Positions 43,092 through 57,140 of a stretch of DNA of 64,000 bases are shown piece by piece. Both the position numbers and the translations under genes were made by a program. A model generated the notes under the pieces. The model ran no database searches, was not told the origin of the DNA, and saw only the letters and a list, made by a program, of their open reading frames with translations. Within the stretch, counting starts at the first letter, position 1. Each line of letters starts with the position of its first letter. Where the stretch lies: the NCBI GenBank assembly GCA_014904985.1, contig MU128967.1:1-64000 (forward strand), written 5' to 3'. This stretch comes from Hydnum rufescens UP504. Its lineage: Eukaryota; Basidiomycota; Agaricomycetes; Cantharellales; Hydnaceae.

Positions 43092-43891
43092 GAAGATAAC
43101 TCAACCAATACTGAATATTTCGTCTTGGTGTAATTAGAAACTGTCTCCACTTGATCTTCCACACCTGCAGGTGCCTTTAGATCCATAAAATTCAAATATT
43201 TCAAATTTAAGAAATACAGCTGTTTCATTTTGCATTTTTCAGGAGAATCACAGTAGATTAAGCCATAAAAGCATCATATTCTTGGAGTACTCATCAATAT
43301 CTATCTGCTCAGACAAAAATCAGAGTGAAATTCAAATATTTGAGTGTTGGATCCCCACATTTTGCATCTTGTGGATGAACCACAGTGAGATACATTGCCA
43401 AACTTAAATATTCTTGGAGCCCTCATCTACCTCTATCTTCTTGAGGAGAAATAAGAATAATCCAACAAGTTTTCATTGAGAGGTTGTGCCAGGGAGTTGT
43501 GAACAACATTTGATCAAAACTTGTTGGATTATTCTAATTTATTCTCAAGAAGATAGAGGTAGATGAGGGCTCCAAAAATATTTATTTTTGGAAATGTATC
43601 TCACAGTGATTCATCCACAAAATGCAAAATGCGGGGGTGATAGATTCAACACTCAAATATTTGAATTTCACTCTGATTTTTGTCCGAGCAGGTAGATATT
43701 CAATATGATGTTTTTATGGCTTAATCTACTGTGGTTCTCCTGAGAAATGCAACATGAAACAGCTGTATTTCTTAAATTTGAAATCTTCGAATTTCGTGGA
43801 TCTAAAGGCACCTGCAGATACGGAAGATTATGTGGAGACAGTTTCTATATTACACCAAGACGTGATATTCAGTATTGTCTGAGTTATCTTC
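43092..43891. mobile_element. 800-bp foldback (near-palindromic) element
   Basis: Left arm 43,092-about 43,475 and right arm about 43,505-43,891 are inverted copies, beginning GAAGATAACTCAACCAATAC and ending in its near-complement. Matching blocks include CTCATCTACCTCTATCTTCT, TTGGATTATTCT and ACAGCTGTATTTCTTAAATT. The central loop is only about 30-60 bp. There is no coding capacity and no clear target duplication. It is likely a MITE-like foldback; its RNA could form a long hairpin. Confidence 0.85.
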
Positions 43892-46800
43892 CCAAATGAA
43901 ATATCAAGATATCAAGGGCAGTAAGCAAGTGAACATACCCGACGTCATGTCATGCCACAACTCAATCATTCAATCAAGGAGTGATAGAATCTAGGGTCCG
44001 TGCCAGTTCCTGGAAAAAGTGGTACTGTATTTGGGGAAAGAGTCAAGTTACAATCTCAGTGATACATTAATCCGAGGAATGCAAGAGTCCACGCGCCTCC
44101 TCCTCGTCCTTTTCAATGATATCGATATCGACACTTACGACCTAATCATAAGATGGTGACAACTAGTCCGAATAACCTTGAATTTGAATGCAGACCTTTC
44201 TGCCGGCACCTCGCACCTCGTGCTTAATTTTTTGTTTGTATGACAAGCGCAGAATGATGTATTGTTGACCATCCAACAATTCTGACTGTTAAAGAAGTGA
44301 GAGAATAAAGATTCGCCTATTCCTTGTGCTGAATTCTGAACCACACATCGGTTCATGATATACTTAGACTAGCCCCATTCTCTGATATGGTATTTAGTAT
44401 TTCTTCCAGGTCTAGAGTTTATATACTTCTAGGCTCGTGTTCCAAGGATGTAGCAATCCATTTGAGGGGATCAACGGGAAAATACCTGAACCGATGTGTT
44501 GCCTACGGTGGGCGATCTCCATAGAACGAGTCGCGAATGAAGTACAGGTGCCTGTGGTCCCCATCAAATCACCGCCGTTTCGAACACAGCGGACATTGTG
44601 TTTCCAGCATATCACATCTGCGCGAATAATTCGGGATGTGAATGGAAACGGACCGCTGAGTTGTCGACGGCAGGTGCAATTCACGCCACAGGTGTGCGAG
44701 ACAAATGCAACCACCTGGGACGATGGAATGTCTTGATGGGTCACACATTAGAAAGGCTTGAAAGAAACGTGCAGACCCAGACTATTACGGTTAAGGGGGA
44801 GAAACTTTGCGTTTTGGACCGGGCGGGTTCGAATTGATCACGATGATATGGCTATAGATAGTGATAATCGAAATCACCTGAGGTTGAGTGAAGATATGGA
44901 TATAAGAGAAAATTGACGTCTTGGACTGAGGATAGGAAAAGATGAGGGGTGGCGGCGCTTAACATTTAGATCTAAACGGTATCTCCTTAAACGCTTGTGG
45001 CCTTGGATGTACGAAGTGTCACGTGAACGTATCGTACCACCGTGTGGCAGCAGCCCATGAAGGATCGAATCTCATAAAGAAGGCATCATTTATACCCCCA
45101 GCATGCTGGGTAGGCGAGTAGGAGCCTTTTGGGAGTGAAAATCTGTCTGGGGATATCCATGCATTAGTCAAGAAATTGGCGGTGAGGTATCTTGTCCACT
45201 TGCGAAAAAAAATTAATGTGAAGATAGATGGCGGCGACGTCCTAGCCCACTAGTCCACAAAGAAAAAGAAACTTCGTCCAATCCTGTTGGGGTACGGGGT
45301 GGAACTATGAGCAATGCGGGAATCCTGAACGGGCGAGCCAGATCAGATGATGTACTCAGGGGCTTATATCCATAGGGTCCGTACAAGTAATGTGGATGGC
45401 ACGTTACGAAATATAAACCTGACCTGTATCCTAGGGCCAGAGTCCTACAGAAGACCACGCTCCCGACCCCGGGCCCGACATTTCCGGTTCTGGGCAGAAC
45501 GGTGGTATAGCGAGGGCTATTATGCGACAGTACAAACGAGACAACAACCGGACGATATCCGTAGTTCGCAGCCTGAGGCAAATTTGGAACAGAAGATGAT
45601 TGGGAAATAGTGTCCTTTCACAGCGAAAGGAGGATAAACTTGTGGAGAGGTAACCAAAGGGATACGTCTGCGTCGTGTTTGGCAAGGGCGGTACAAAAGT
45701 TTCTTGGTGCGTTGGTTTGGCCAGGGGAAACGGTCCCAAAAGGAGAGTACTGACATTCAGAAGACCATTCGACAATAGTGTGCACCGTCAACCAGGCCGG
45801 GATCGGATAATCTAGAAACAGTAAACCATCTTCGGCCGGACGTAATCTCACGGTGGAGGCAAGAGTAGTGTACGAGAAGTCAGTGGTGACAGTCTGGCGG
45901 GAGGCACGAAATACTCGAGGCGATGCGGGCTGGCTAGTGTCGCCACTCGCATGTCATCTAGACGAAGCAACAAGCTGTGATATAGTCTAGGGTGGGCTCA
46001 GTGTTATTGATATAATATATATTTGTCCAGGTTCGAAAAGGGAGAATAGATGAGGGCAGAGGAAGAAACAAGGGATACAGAGGAGGTTCTGCGGCTCAGG
46101 CCGTGTATATTAGGGAATTTCAGGAAGAGGAACACAAGGGCGTGCAAAAGGCGAGGAATTCTTCTCCCGAGATCTGACCAATACGTGGATGAATACGTTC
46201 AGGTTCGAGGAACGAAATGAGTTGATAGGAGTATTCCCTGGGATGATTCTTAGAAGCCTCACGGAGCAGGCACACCGGAACACATCTCTATCTGGCTGGT
46301 ATCACGCCTATGTCTCAGATCGTTCAGCGAGGGCTTCTGCCGACCGGTGATAGTTCGTGGATAGTGCGGCGGTTAGGAAATCAACCATCGGAGAACGACG
46401 GACTCCGTGGTGGCAGACACAATAGGCGGCAGAGGTTCGGCTCCGAGTAACGTGGGCCCATGACTGCGATGCATTGTAGACGAGTTGGGATACGCAGCGG
46501 AGCCCTAGGTGTTGCGGTAACGCATGGCCTGGGGCTTCCCGAGCCTACTCGTCCAAGTGCATGCCATGATGATGAGCGTGGTCCTCCATGGGAATCCCAA
46601 CCTGCCACTGGGCAGGTCTGTAAAGGAATACCTTCATCTCAGGACATTGCATCGTTGAGTTCATGAAGCTCTGGTCTCCGTGCGACGTATGATACTCCCG
46701 CTCGAGGAGAGTATACTGGTAGGGTCGTGTTTGTGGCGCAGAACGCAGCGTTGTTATAGGCGGACTTGGATTTCCAAGCGGATGCGAGATTTCTTGGCCC

Positions 46801-48200
46801 TACAGAAGAGCTCAATTTTGTGGTTGGTATTACCTCGGAATAAGTCACCAAAAGCAATTACTGATGTTGTGGAATTAAGGTTGGTCGATTTTGGATTGAT
46901 CATGGACGAGTTGGACAAACCAGACCATGTATTGGCAATCGGTAATGGTTTTTACGTTTTTGGTCTGTCATTCAAACTGAAGAGGTCTATGAATTAGAAA
47001 CGAAAGTGTGAGCGATAATTATGCTTCCTCACCGTCGAGGAATGTTCAAGGTAAAAGGTTTCGTTGCGACAGCTGTGCGCAGCGCCCAAGTTAGAGACAA
47101 GATTGGGTACATAGACCGCCCATCATAGAAATCTCCGAGAAATTGGCTCGTCCTAGGGGGAAGGGCTCTCCAGAACCAGATTCTACCTGCTTATGGTGGC
47201 GCCTGCGGTAGTATGTTCTCCTCGTGTCGTCAGGCGCAATTCCGAACAACTACAGAAAAGGAAACAGGATTTCGCAAAGAACCGTATTATAAAGTATGAT
47301 ACTGTGCATCGCCACAGATAATACTATTGGACAAACAAGGCATTTCTTGGACTGTTCCTCAGAGTCGCTTCGGTAGAGGTTTCTCGTTCTCGGGTACCGC
47401 CGATGCGATGCGATTGATGCTTATATCGTAGGTCATGCGTATTTCTCCGAGGTCAACCTTGTGGTCATCTCAGCGTGTCAGGTGATGACTAAGAATGATC
47501 TGTCAGTACGAAAAGATCCTTCTCGAATTAGGCAGGCACACGTTTATGGTCTAGGCGCGCGCGAGTGTACCGCGCGGGGCCTCGGTGTCCTCCTCTACCA
47601 TGTGTGTCGCCCTGGCCGCCGGATTTAGAGGGCAGCTACAACAATCTACCTCCGTCGAGGGCTTGACCTTGCTCTATAACTCCTTCCATCGCTCGACACT
47701 CGCTCCGAGTGAAGGAGATCACCAAGTTCTACTACCGTGACGAAACCGCCGGATTCGATTTCTCCTCGGGCCTAGGATCACATTCAGAGGGCGAATTTGG
47801 GGTGCTCCACAGGGCCATCACAGCAGCTGAGATCTCGAATCTATTTCTCACAAAAAGATGAATACTTGGAATACGTACTTACTCTCTCCCCTTTCAAAGC
47901 TTTGGGACTCGCTAACCAGTACCCTGCCATCACCACAGCACCAGTGCTCGGGCCAAACGAAATGTTTGAAGGTGATATTTGCGTCCGCTGGTCGCCGGAG
48001 ACAGTGAGATCTTTGGAACCCGACTCCCGTTATTGGGAAAGAGTCCAGCCTCAATATTTCCCCAAATAACCGGGAAACATTCTTCCCGCCTCGAAAATCA
48101 TCAAGATTCCTGCGGAGGTCTTCCACTGTGAGCGCATTGCTGATAATCCCCAACTTCATCTAGTTGGAAGTGGTTGTGCGCTTGAGTCACGTGTTCTCGA
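43892..48200. other. gene-poor region, no gene recognised
   Basis: Many 60-120 codon frames overlap on both strands at 44,400-46,900, none with a family motif, and no consistent splice chain was found. The patch 44,585-44,671 is an inverted copy of 60,398-60,485. The frame 47,797-48,069 (+, 90 codons) is open but unrecognised. Confidence 0.4.
44585..44671 (-). repeat. dispersed repeat, inverted relative to 60.4 kb
   Basis: On the minus strand CCGTTTCCATTCACATCCCG and GTGATATGCTGGAAACACAA match CCGTTTCCATTCACGCCCTG and GTGATATGTTGGAAGCACAA at 60,410-60,465. Confidence 0.65.
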
Positions 48201-51200
48201 CCATCAGTCTGTCCACTAAATATATCAGTCTCAGCCAGACTTGCAGATCCCTCATTTCTCTGGGAACTGTCTGAAAAAATGGAACGAGACTATCTTGCCA
48301 AATGACTGGTGAAACTTGTCTTGTGACTTGTATCTCGAGTTTGTTGCTCCCAGGTCATGCCAGACTTGCCATAAGATTCACAATAAAATATGATATAGAA
48401 TTGAGTGATTAGCAGTCTTCTATGGATTTCAGAACAGTATCAATGTCATGAGAAACTGACTCAGACATTCTGCCATTGTCATTGATACCAGTGTAGACAG
48501 GTCCTTACCAGCCTCCCTCTGTATATAGACTGGGACCCACCTGAATAGAATCCTAATGGATTGCCAGTTAACAAGGGTCAACCTACTATGTAATAAGTCA
48601 AATTCCTAGTTAGGAAGCCTGAGTTTGGCTAGTAGATTGGTTTGTTACATATGAAGACACCTTTGACTGACAAGACATTTGGGACCCTATACAGCTCTAT
48701 TCAAGCAGATCCTTGCTAGATATATTGCTAAAGTTGGGAACCATTGCAACAAGTCACAAAATAAGCTCTGGTAGCCATTTGGGGAGACACATGCCTTCTG
48801 TTTTTCAGTTACTTCTCCAAGAAATGAGGATCTGCCAAATGAAGCATTTTGTATCACTCCCAACCATGCATCTTGAATTTTGAAGTCACTCCCCCCAGAA
48901 TGGGCCTTTGGTTTTAGGGACCTCAACGACTTCTAGGGGCAACATGTCCAGGGTCCGGGTACAGATCTCATATGTGTACAATTTTTTTCATGTAAAGCAA
49001 TAATGTGGATCGGTATTATTCTCTCCTTGATAAAGTTAGTGGTCTGGGCAACAGATGCTGTTGTCCTGATGAACCCCTCCCTAACTACCCAAAGCTCAAG
49101 TTCATCCGAGGAGATATAGATATAGATCGATATCACCTCTCAGCAACCCCACATCAAATCTAATAGCCCCTGGTCATTGCTATCTGATTTTTGTAAGTCA
49201 GGAATCTCCTCATTTGGATTCATCAAACGAGATTATCTAAAAATCTGAATTACATCTACGGCCCGCCGGAATTACATAAGCGTTCACTGAGCGTCGATCA
49301 CGGTGATAAACTACAACCAAGGTGAGGCTGCGTGCTCCGGAATCGCATAATCCATGCCCCCCAGGTTGCAATATGATTATGTGGATGCATCTAGAGGGCT
49401 GCTTCATTTATTCACCTCAAGGCTCCTCGCCGCGACTTGAGGCTGATTCTAAAAGCTAAAATCGCCAGGTTTCCAAAAAAGACTGATGCCCCTTTCTTTC
49501 AATCCGGTGAGTTCATCTTCCCCTTTCCCGATATCAAACATCTGGAGATTAAGATCCACGCTCCAAGGTTACGTAAAGCACAGCCTCACTAGTAAGCGCC
49601 CCACACGTAACTCGCCAAAAAGGCAAATATGGAATTGCGAAGAAATTTGAGCAGAGCTATTCCCATACATACGTATAAAAGCGATTGCGGCGTGAGGTAC
49701 ATAATATACCTAGCCGATAGAGCTAGTACTAGTCTGATTGGGCGGGTAACCATACATATCCGCCCTCGGCTACGCAGAGAACTAGGTAGATAAAAAGGGG
49801 TAGCTCCACGAATTTATATGTGATGGGATGTGGCATGGGGCCTTGTCTGTTCTCGGCACGAAGGAGGAGGGCATTCGACTCGAGTGAAACATTGTCGTGG
49901 TTGCGCATGCTGACATAGGCCTCAATGCAGAGCCTACCATATACAGCATATGAAGCTGAGCTTTCACAAGATTGCATTCTGGCCCATCTTACGCTATATA
50001 TATATTTAGCATGTGGTAAAAAAAACCATAGGTGTACGCACCCAGAGACATACAAAGAGAGGATAGCTTCCTGTGTGACAATTCCCTCAATAAAGACCAC
50101 GTTCTAGATATTAGATTTGTCGTTGTGTGCTCACAATAAAGTCCGTGTGCGTGAGGGTCGAAGCCCCAAGCACACCTAATACGTGTGTGGGCAGAGAGGA
50201 CCCTATTGCACGCACCGACACTCATGCCTTTGTGCTCCGAGGACAAAGCACACAGCACGCCCGGTCAATTTCTCCGTGTCCGCCCCTTTGCACTGTTGCG
50301 GTATGGTGTGTACGCATGATCAAAGATCAGAATCAACGCTCTAGACCTTTTTTCTTGGAGAATTGATAACGCCGAGGACCTAGCAATATGCCCCCTGCTT
50401 TCTCAACAATTGCCGTGATATTACTTATAGGTAGCTTGGATTGTTTGCGAGATTAAGATTTTTTGGGGTTCGTCAGAGTACGTATGGGATACATCATTCA
50501 CATCTGACTGATTGGGAAAAACGTGTTACAGCACTCGATATGGAGAAAGGCACTTGTTAAGGTATCCTACTGCTTCTCTCATTACGGGTACATACTTTGC
50601 ATCTTCACAGTAGTATCCTCAGCGTATTGTCTGAGTTCCAGTGCAGGCCACAACGGAGTAGCCACATGGGCGAAAATCCGCGATTTCTCAGCATCGGGAA
50701 TTCGGAAACAGTCCTGGTCACCTCGGCACGGATTGGAACAAAAATCCATTGACAAGTAGTAGTCCATATTTTATCTATACGTTCGCAAAACGCGAACAAA
50801 GTGCAACACGATGGGTGTGGATGGATATGGTTCGACAGGCAGTGGCAGTCCTCGGGGGTTAGTGGGGAGAAGGGACTGCAGAGAGACAACATAGGCATCA
50901 ACCAGTAGAGGAAAGGGGCAAGAAACCAAATTGAGGATAAGACGACGTATTGTATGGGCAAAATGTCGTACTTGTGGCTGTGAAGATACGAGGGAGAAAC
51001 CGCCAGATACATCCATATCAGAGTTATCCATAGAAGTTCGCTGATCGAGTTAACAAAGAGAAATAGAAGAGGATATATATGCAGAAGACAAAACAATCTA
51101 TGGTAAGTAACGAGACAAGACAGCACGAGAGAAGACACCAGGCAGTAATGGAGAGTGTGATGGGGTCACGGACTGAACTGTCGGCTCAGTTCGCATTCTC

Positions 51201-51710
51201 ACCAAGGTGGAACGAGGAGAACAGGCACACTTCTATGTCGGACGGGGCGCCAAAGGCGCAGAGTGCCTGCTGGGGTTAGGTGAGAGAGGGAGAAGGAAAA
51301 ACGTGCAACCCCGAAACAAGCGAATTCGATGAAACTATGATGGTGGAGAATAGACAACCTACAAAAGTTGGCGAGAAATATGGACCAAAAATAGGTAAGG
51401 ATAACCCACGCACAACAAATCCCTAAACGAAATAATAGACAAGGCACTATATATGAGAATGCATAGATGCTCCGCGTCGCCACGCGCGATGAGGCCGGGA
51501 ATATTCAGGAAGTTGGAATGTACAACAGCAGAGAAACGAGGAACTAGGGCGGTAACAATGTATAGATGTGGGCACACAAGCAGCAGGCTTTGAGGCAGGT
51601 GAAGACGTCGCGGGGTCGAATTATGTTGGGGTATGCTAGTATGTGTATGAAAGGGGGTCGCCACGGTGCATCACACGTCTCACGCGGATTAAGGGAAAGG
51701 CCTAGATGTC
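48201..51710. other. gene-poor region, no gene recognised
   Basis: No family motif was found in either strand. Short AT repeats (TATATATATA) occur at 49,995-50,005. The 3' flank of the FYVE gene presumably occupies the last few hundred bases. Confidence 0.4.
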
Positions 51711-53574
51711 TTAGAAAGTAGACCAGTTGAGGGCAAGGCCTCGTCGTTCAGAAACGGGAGCTGGTGCCAGTGGAATACGAACTTTGATATCTGCAGGGGA
51801 ATGCAATGAAATTATTAGTGATCCATCTGGATAACCAACTGGGATCGAACACACCTCCGTCAATGATCAAGCGACTCCTCCAAAGTCTCTTCTTCTCGTT
51901 CCTCGCCATGTCGTCGTCATCGTAGTCATCGTCGCTCTCATAGCTATCATCCCCTATATGGGGCATCATGTAGTTCTTGTTCCCACCGCTGTTGAGGCGA
52001 ATCCTGCTGGTCTGGACAGCTGCAGCGGTAACACCGCTGCGGCTAACGTCCACGGGAACAGGTTTCGGGGCCCAAATTCCTCCACCACGCGCTTGACAAG
52101 CGGCACTGCTGACGATCAGTGGATATGATTGTATCGCACCGGTCAGAGCTGCTTCTTTCTCGGCATCAGCTAAAGCTTTGGCACGAGCACTGCGTCTAGC
52201 GTCGCGTGCAGAGGAGTGGGAATGGGATGAACGGGTGTGCGGGAGGGTAGATGGGGAGAGCGCATATACGAGAGACTCATGTGGCGTACGAGGCAATCGA
52301 GGAGTGCGACTGTCGGTATGCTGAGTCTGAGATTGGGATTCACCTTCCTCCTCAGTGCAGAGACTGGAGACCAGAGAAGATTTACGTGACTTGGATCTGT
52401 GTCCACTGGATGGGGAGGGCTCAGCAGTAGGGAGGAGGGTGGACGAAGGGGATCTATAGTAGCTACCGAAACCCACGGCAGCTTCTTGCGAGGAGTGGGA
52501 ACGCCGCATGGAGGGTCTGCTGTGAGGTCTACTCCCGTCATGAGAAGCTGAAGGAAGGGGAGAACGAAGAGAAGAGACGGAAGCATGCTGTCGCAGTTCT
52601 CGCTCAGCAAATTGATGATGATGGGCTTGTTGACGGAGAGATGAGGGGGGGCGAGAGGGGTTGTGAGGCCCAGGTGTGGAATGAGAGGCAGTAGAACCAA
52701 GAGGTGAGCCCAGAGTGGCACCAACACTGTCGTGGGAACTGCGACGACTGCGCTGGGGGCTCAGGGCAGTACCTGTGGCACGAGTAGAGCGGAGTTGCCA
52801 GTAGCATTCATCGCAAATACGGTGGACATCTACGGGAGGACCCAGAGAAGTGGGAGTGCTGGAGGAAGTACTGACGGAAGAGACAGAGGACGAAAGAGAA
52901 GGGACGGGAGAGTTGAGGATGGGGTGATCAGGGGGAGGAAATATAAATGGCATGGCAGTAGTGTCTAGCAGAGCGGCGGAATGGGTGGTACATGTACCGC
53001 AGAAGACACCACCGCATTTGCGGCAGTGATGTCTGCGTTCATGGAAGAGACCAAACTTGGCACCACAGTCGAGAGCATCACAAGCAGAAGACTGACTATC
53101 AGGCTATCACGATTGGGGGGGTGGTTAAGGGTATGAGGAGGCTTCCAGAGGTAGGGAGTACGTACCTTCCAGAGTTCTTTAGGAAGTAGGACCGCCAGGT
53201 TAGAACTAACGTGAGGAGTTGTGATGAGCGCTTCTAGAGATGGCCTGTGCAGTCTACGTGGGGAGGCGAAGGCGCCTTCTGCAACTGTGGATGGCCTGCG
53301 CTGAGGGAGAGGCATAAGATCATCCTCCTCTCGGGCCTCATTCGGGGATGATGAACTATCAGAGGAGACTATTGGGGGCTCTGGAGTCCGCTCTGGAGCT
53401 GGCTCTGGTATTGTCCGCGCGGTGGCTCCCTCACGAGTGGCCTCAAGGGATGGCTCTGATAGAGTTGCTATCAACGACGGGTGGAAGAAGAATGGACACT
53501 CGGAGCTGACCTGCATCTGTGGGCTTGCGCTGAAGGTCTGGGTTAGATGCAGAGAGGGCAGACATGGGTACCAT
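51711..53574 (-). CDS. FYVE zinc-finger protein (560 aa, 4 exons)
   Basis: Exons 53574-53511, 53467-53166, 53091-51855 and 51790-51711. FYVE fingers bind PI3P on endosomal membranes. The domain spans residues about 124-218: C126/C131, RRHHCRKCGG (141-150), C153/C156, then RICDEC (213-218), giving all eight zinc ligands. The third and fourth ligand pairs are separated by a serine/proline-rich insert, so the finger is about 95 rather than 60-70 residues. The WxxD motif is not obvious. The rest is low complexity: a PEST-like N-terminus, Ser/His-rich middle, a poly-acidic SYESDDDYDDDDM and a conserved-looking end (LWRSRLIIDGDIKVRIPL). The second in-frame ATG (53,565) is an alternative. The precise role is unknown. 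Confidence 0.82.
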
Positions 53575-55689
53575 AGCTAGGATGGAACGTGAAGGGGGGA
53601 GGAGGCGGAGGGCGAGCTCGGGGATATTAAGAGCGCTTTAAACAAATGTTACCAGTAGAGTGGAAAATGAATTGTGGATACTTCCGGCGCGATTTCACCC
53701 CTGGATATGTATACAAGATTCGCGAGAGCGTAAAATTCAACTCTGTCACGGTGGGCCCAGGTGTAGGATAATGCTCTTGGACGTTCACTGGCGACGTGAA
53801 GAATTTATGGCAGACTGGGTGGCAATGTGGTGCTATGTAAGACGGGGGCTTTTCCGACGCGCGCGTAGCCAGCTTTTTATCCGCTACTACCAACCACAGC
53901 ATTATTCACAAGCATCGCCAGCAACAGCAAACTGCGCCGTCTGTGGCACCAGTGACCACTACAGTAATAGTACTAGTTGTACGCAGCGAGAACAGGGTGA
54001 CCATCCCAGAATAATTGGAAGTAACCTTTGAAACATGGGGAGATCTAATCTAAGGGCCGTCAGCTAGGCAAGTTCCTGGTGCAGAATTCCCATTTCTGTG
54101 GTGCTTAGCCAGTCCAGGCCAAGTTTGGATCACCCTTACCCAATCCGTCTCCCGTCGCATTTCTGCGAAAGGCGAGGGCCAGAGAGGGCCAGAGTAGCTC
54201 TAGGCCAGCTTTTCATCGCTGCGCTGTGACCGCAGTCCCGCTCGTCGCAGTCACGCCGAGCGTCACTCTGACACCCGTACACACCCGAATTGGGTAAATT
54301 TCTAATACCCCAGTAGCCGGCCATTCCCGCTCACTCGACCAAAAACACCGGCAACCCTGACTCCCAGGAACCAACTAAGAAATCAGTAGAATTTCCCTCC
54401 GCGACCAGCCGAACCTATGGGATACTCGGCAGTCCTCAAGCAGCGCTGAGCGCTTTTTTCCAGGGCCAGCGAGCCCCTAGTCAAAAAATGCAAGCTGGAG
54501 AGAGAAGGAGTGCACCCTCATTCGATTTAGCTTGCGACCTCTAACAGCCTTCTACATAAAAAAAAATAAGAACCAGCCGAGCAAGATCCTCACTGTCGAT
54601 TCGGGCACTGTATGCGGTCGGGACATTCAGCGGTCTCTCGTTCCGAACTCGGCCAGATTCACAACATTTTTCCAAAGGAAAACCCCCCTCTATCCTATCT
54701 GATTTCGATCCTAATTACGGTACAGTAGCCGCCAATTCCAATACTTCATGGGATAGCCAATTTCGCCGCCAAATAGATTGCTCCAATATCCGTAACCGCT
54801 TGTACCTCTCCATTTCCACCTCCCACCCCACCCCCACCCCCTCAGCTGAAGCCCATGCCTCGCTCAGTGCTCCATGCTTACTTCGATCTTCCTGATTGTT
54901 GCATTGCTGATTTCCCGTAGCGCATCCGGCATTCTTTCTCTACTTTATCCCACCGGGATTCACGGGAATCGTGATGACCCTAGGCCCGAAGATTGAACTG
55001 GAAGCCTTCTTGAGGTTGGTGAAGGAAAGGAAGGTGGCTTGGTGGGGTCACTTTCACTCTGCAGGTTTTTTTCCCCGCACCAGATGGAGTCCCCATATTC
55101 AACCCGTTGTAGGCGGATATAGTATTTACCTCCCCGCACATTCCTACACTTGGTGGCCCAAGACGCAATTCCGTACGGGCCACTGCCACTCTTTCTTCAA
55201 TGATAGCTACGCTCTCTAGCTCTGGCCTTCCGCGCTCAATAAACAAGGATTTGCAGGAAGAGACGACAAAACAAATCGTCAAGTGACGTTGATGCTTCCC
55301 GGCAATCACCACAATGTGCTTCTCGCCCACTCCAGGCAGCAACAGGATACCATTCGACCCTTAGCTTTCATTCCACTTGGATACATTCCTTCCCCTCAAT
55401 CAGGCGGGATTTTGAGGGCTACATACGCGACGATGGCAGCTTCTCAGCCGCACCCCCCGGCGCCGGTCATTTTCATAGAACGACGAGCCGTCCGTGAAAG
55501 ACAATGTCCAAATCCTTTCATTTTGAATGCGCAGGGCTGAGATGAACCTCATGTCAGCCTTCAAAGGGTCGCCATACCTACGCCGAGGGGGCCGCTCATG
55601 ATGGACAGGCCGGAACTTGCATCCCATTTGGATACGGAATGTCAAGCTCTCGTTCGTCCTCAATGATCAAACCAAACTCCAAGGCAACC
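53575..55689. other. intergenic region upstream of the FYVE gene, no gene recognised
   Basis: It contains a C-rich tract at 54,820-54,840 and short frames only. Confidence 0.4.
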
Positions 55690-57140
55690 GTCACATTCGT
55701 CCTCTTCGGCGTCGCGCGGTCAGGTTCGCGGGAGCATTGGGCCTGATGGATTTACCGAAAACAGCAATCAGGAGATCTTGCTGCGCGTGTACTTGCTTCC
55801 AAGATGTGAGTTGCACATGGAGAACGCTACGCTAATTGGGAACAACAGTCATGAGGAACATACTGTCCCCGGCGACCTACCAGGCCGATGGCGGCATGTC
55901 AACCTCTTCAGAGTCTCGGGAAGTGAACACGCCGGCCCCAAGCAAAGCATTAGCGCCAGTGCGTCGCAGAGAGGGCCACCTGTGAGACGTAGTTGTAGGT
56001 TAAAAGAGGCGGCCGTGATGTGCTTGCGCAACGGTCCTTACGTATGTGGAGTCTCGGGCCGTTGAATGTTGAAATGATGAAATGCGGCTTTTGGGCTAGT
56101 GGCGCTGTGAGACAGGCGCCAGTAGAGTGACGAAAGGCATTAAGAAATTACCTACCTGATAGCCACAGAGTTTTAATGTGGGAAATATCTAGACTTGCAA
56201 GGGGAAGTATCGAAACGTCAGTCTAGGCAAGTATCTCGGTGGCCCACTTCGGGTACGTAGCGTGCGAGTCTAGGGAGCATCACGTAAGTAGGATGTGGGA
56301 AAGGAGCCCGGAAAACGTCTCGCGGTTATTCTCAAGGCACGGACGAACAAGCGCGTGCGGAATTCGCAACGGATGGACGCTTCGGGCAGGTAGCATTCCT
56401 GAAGAGGTAACCAGAACTGGAAACACTGTGCAGCACGGTGAATAACAGTACTTTAGCGTATGGGATGAGACGCCAGGGGGGGGTGGAGCCATTGGAGTAG
56501 GAAGACTCACACCATTCGCCTACCTTGAGAAGCAGACAGACGAATTTAGAGACCAGGTGGAATTGCGGAGACATACCAAAATGTACGCTCCAAGATTCTC
56601 ATGCGAACCTAGCCTGGAGAAAGGAATAGAAAAGGCAATCATAAAACGATATATTGACCAGGCGTAGAGCATCTTGATTTCACTGGTCATGAGGTCGTAT
56701 GTGGAACTTAATCTCGAGACTCAAGAGAGCACCCGTCATCCGAGCCATCGCTGCGCATTTGATAGGTAATGCTGGCCCCTAGAGAGAATACTATACGAGG
56801 AGAATTTTTTGAGCGTCTAGACAAGGCACCGTTTGCACAGTCGCGATTGATTTACGAGACATCACTGTTGGTGGGAAATTTCTCGGGCGGGAAGATTACT
56901 GAAGAGTGAGAGGGAAGGATCAAGGAAAAATTTGTCCCTAGATGCTTTCTTTGTCGGCGGCAATATTCCACCTTGAGAGATGAAGCCAGAATAGGGCGAA
57001 TTCGAAGCCCCCACCATCCAAGGTTCCCTTGAAGGCGATATAACGTCGAACGGAGATGAGATTGATGAGGATAATGAGTACAAGGACATGTACAGGAATT
57101 GGAGGCAAATCAACCTCTCCTCGGTTTTCGCGAGACTCCG
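55690..57140. repeat. duplicated segment, copy 1
   Basis: It is colinear with 62,585-64,000. Shared blocks include GCCTGATGGATTTACCGAAA, TCTCGGGCCGTTGA, GGTAGCATTCCTGAAGAGGT and TACAAGGACATGTACAGGAA. Minus-strand frames in both copies encode similar peptides (SGYLFRNATCPKRPSV versus SGYLFRNATCTNRPSV), so a minus-strand gene or element once lay here. A hydrophobic minus-strand stretch (VHVLVLIILINLIS) could be a membrane segment. No family was identified. Confidence 0.75.

Noticed and set aside
44412..44744. Overlapping frames of about 100 codons on both strands
   Set aside because: No start context, splice chain or family motif favours either strand, and part of the region is a dispersed repeat.
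44820..44840. GGGTTCGAATTGATC resembling a tRNA T-loop (also at 46,030, 46,200 and 59,567)
   Set aside because: No acceptor stem, D-arm or anticodon arm could be placed at the correct distances.
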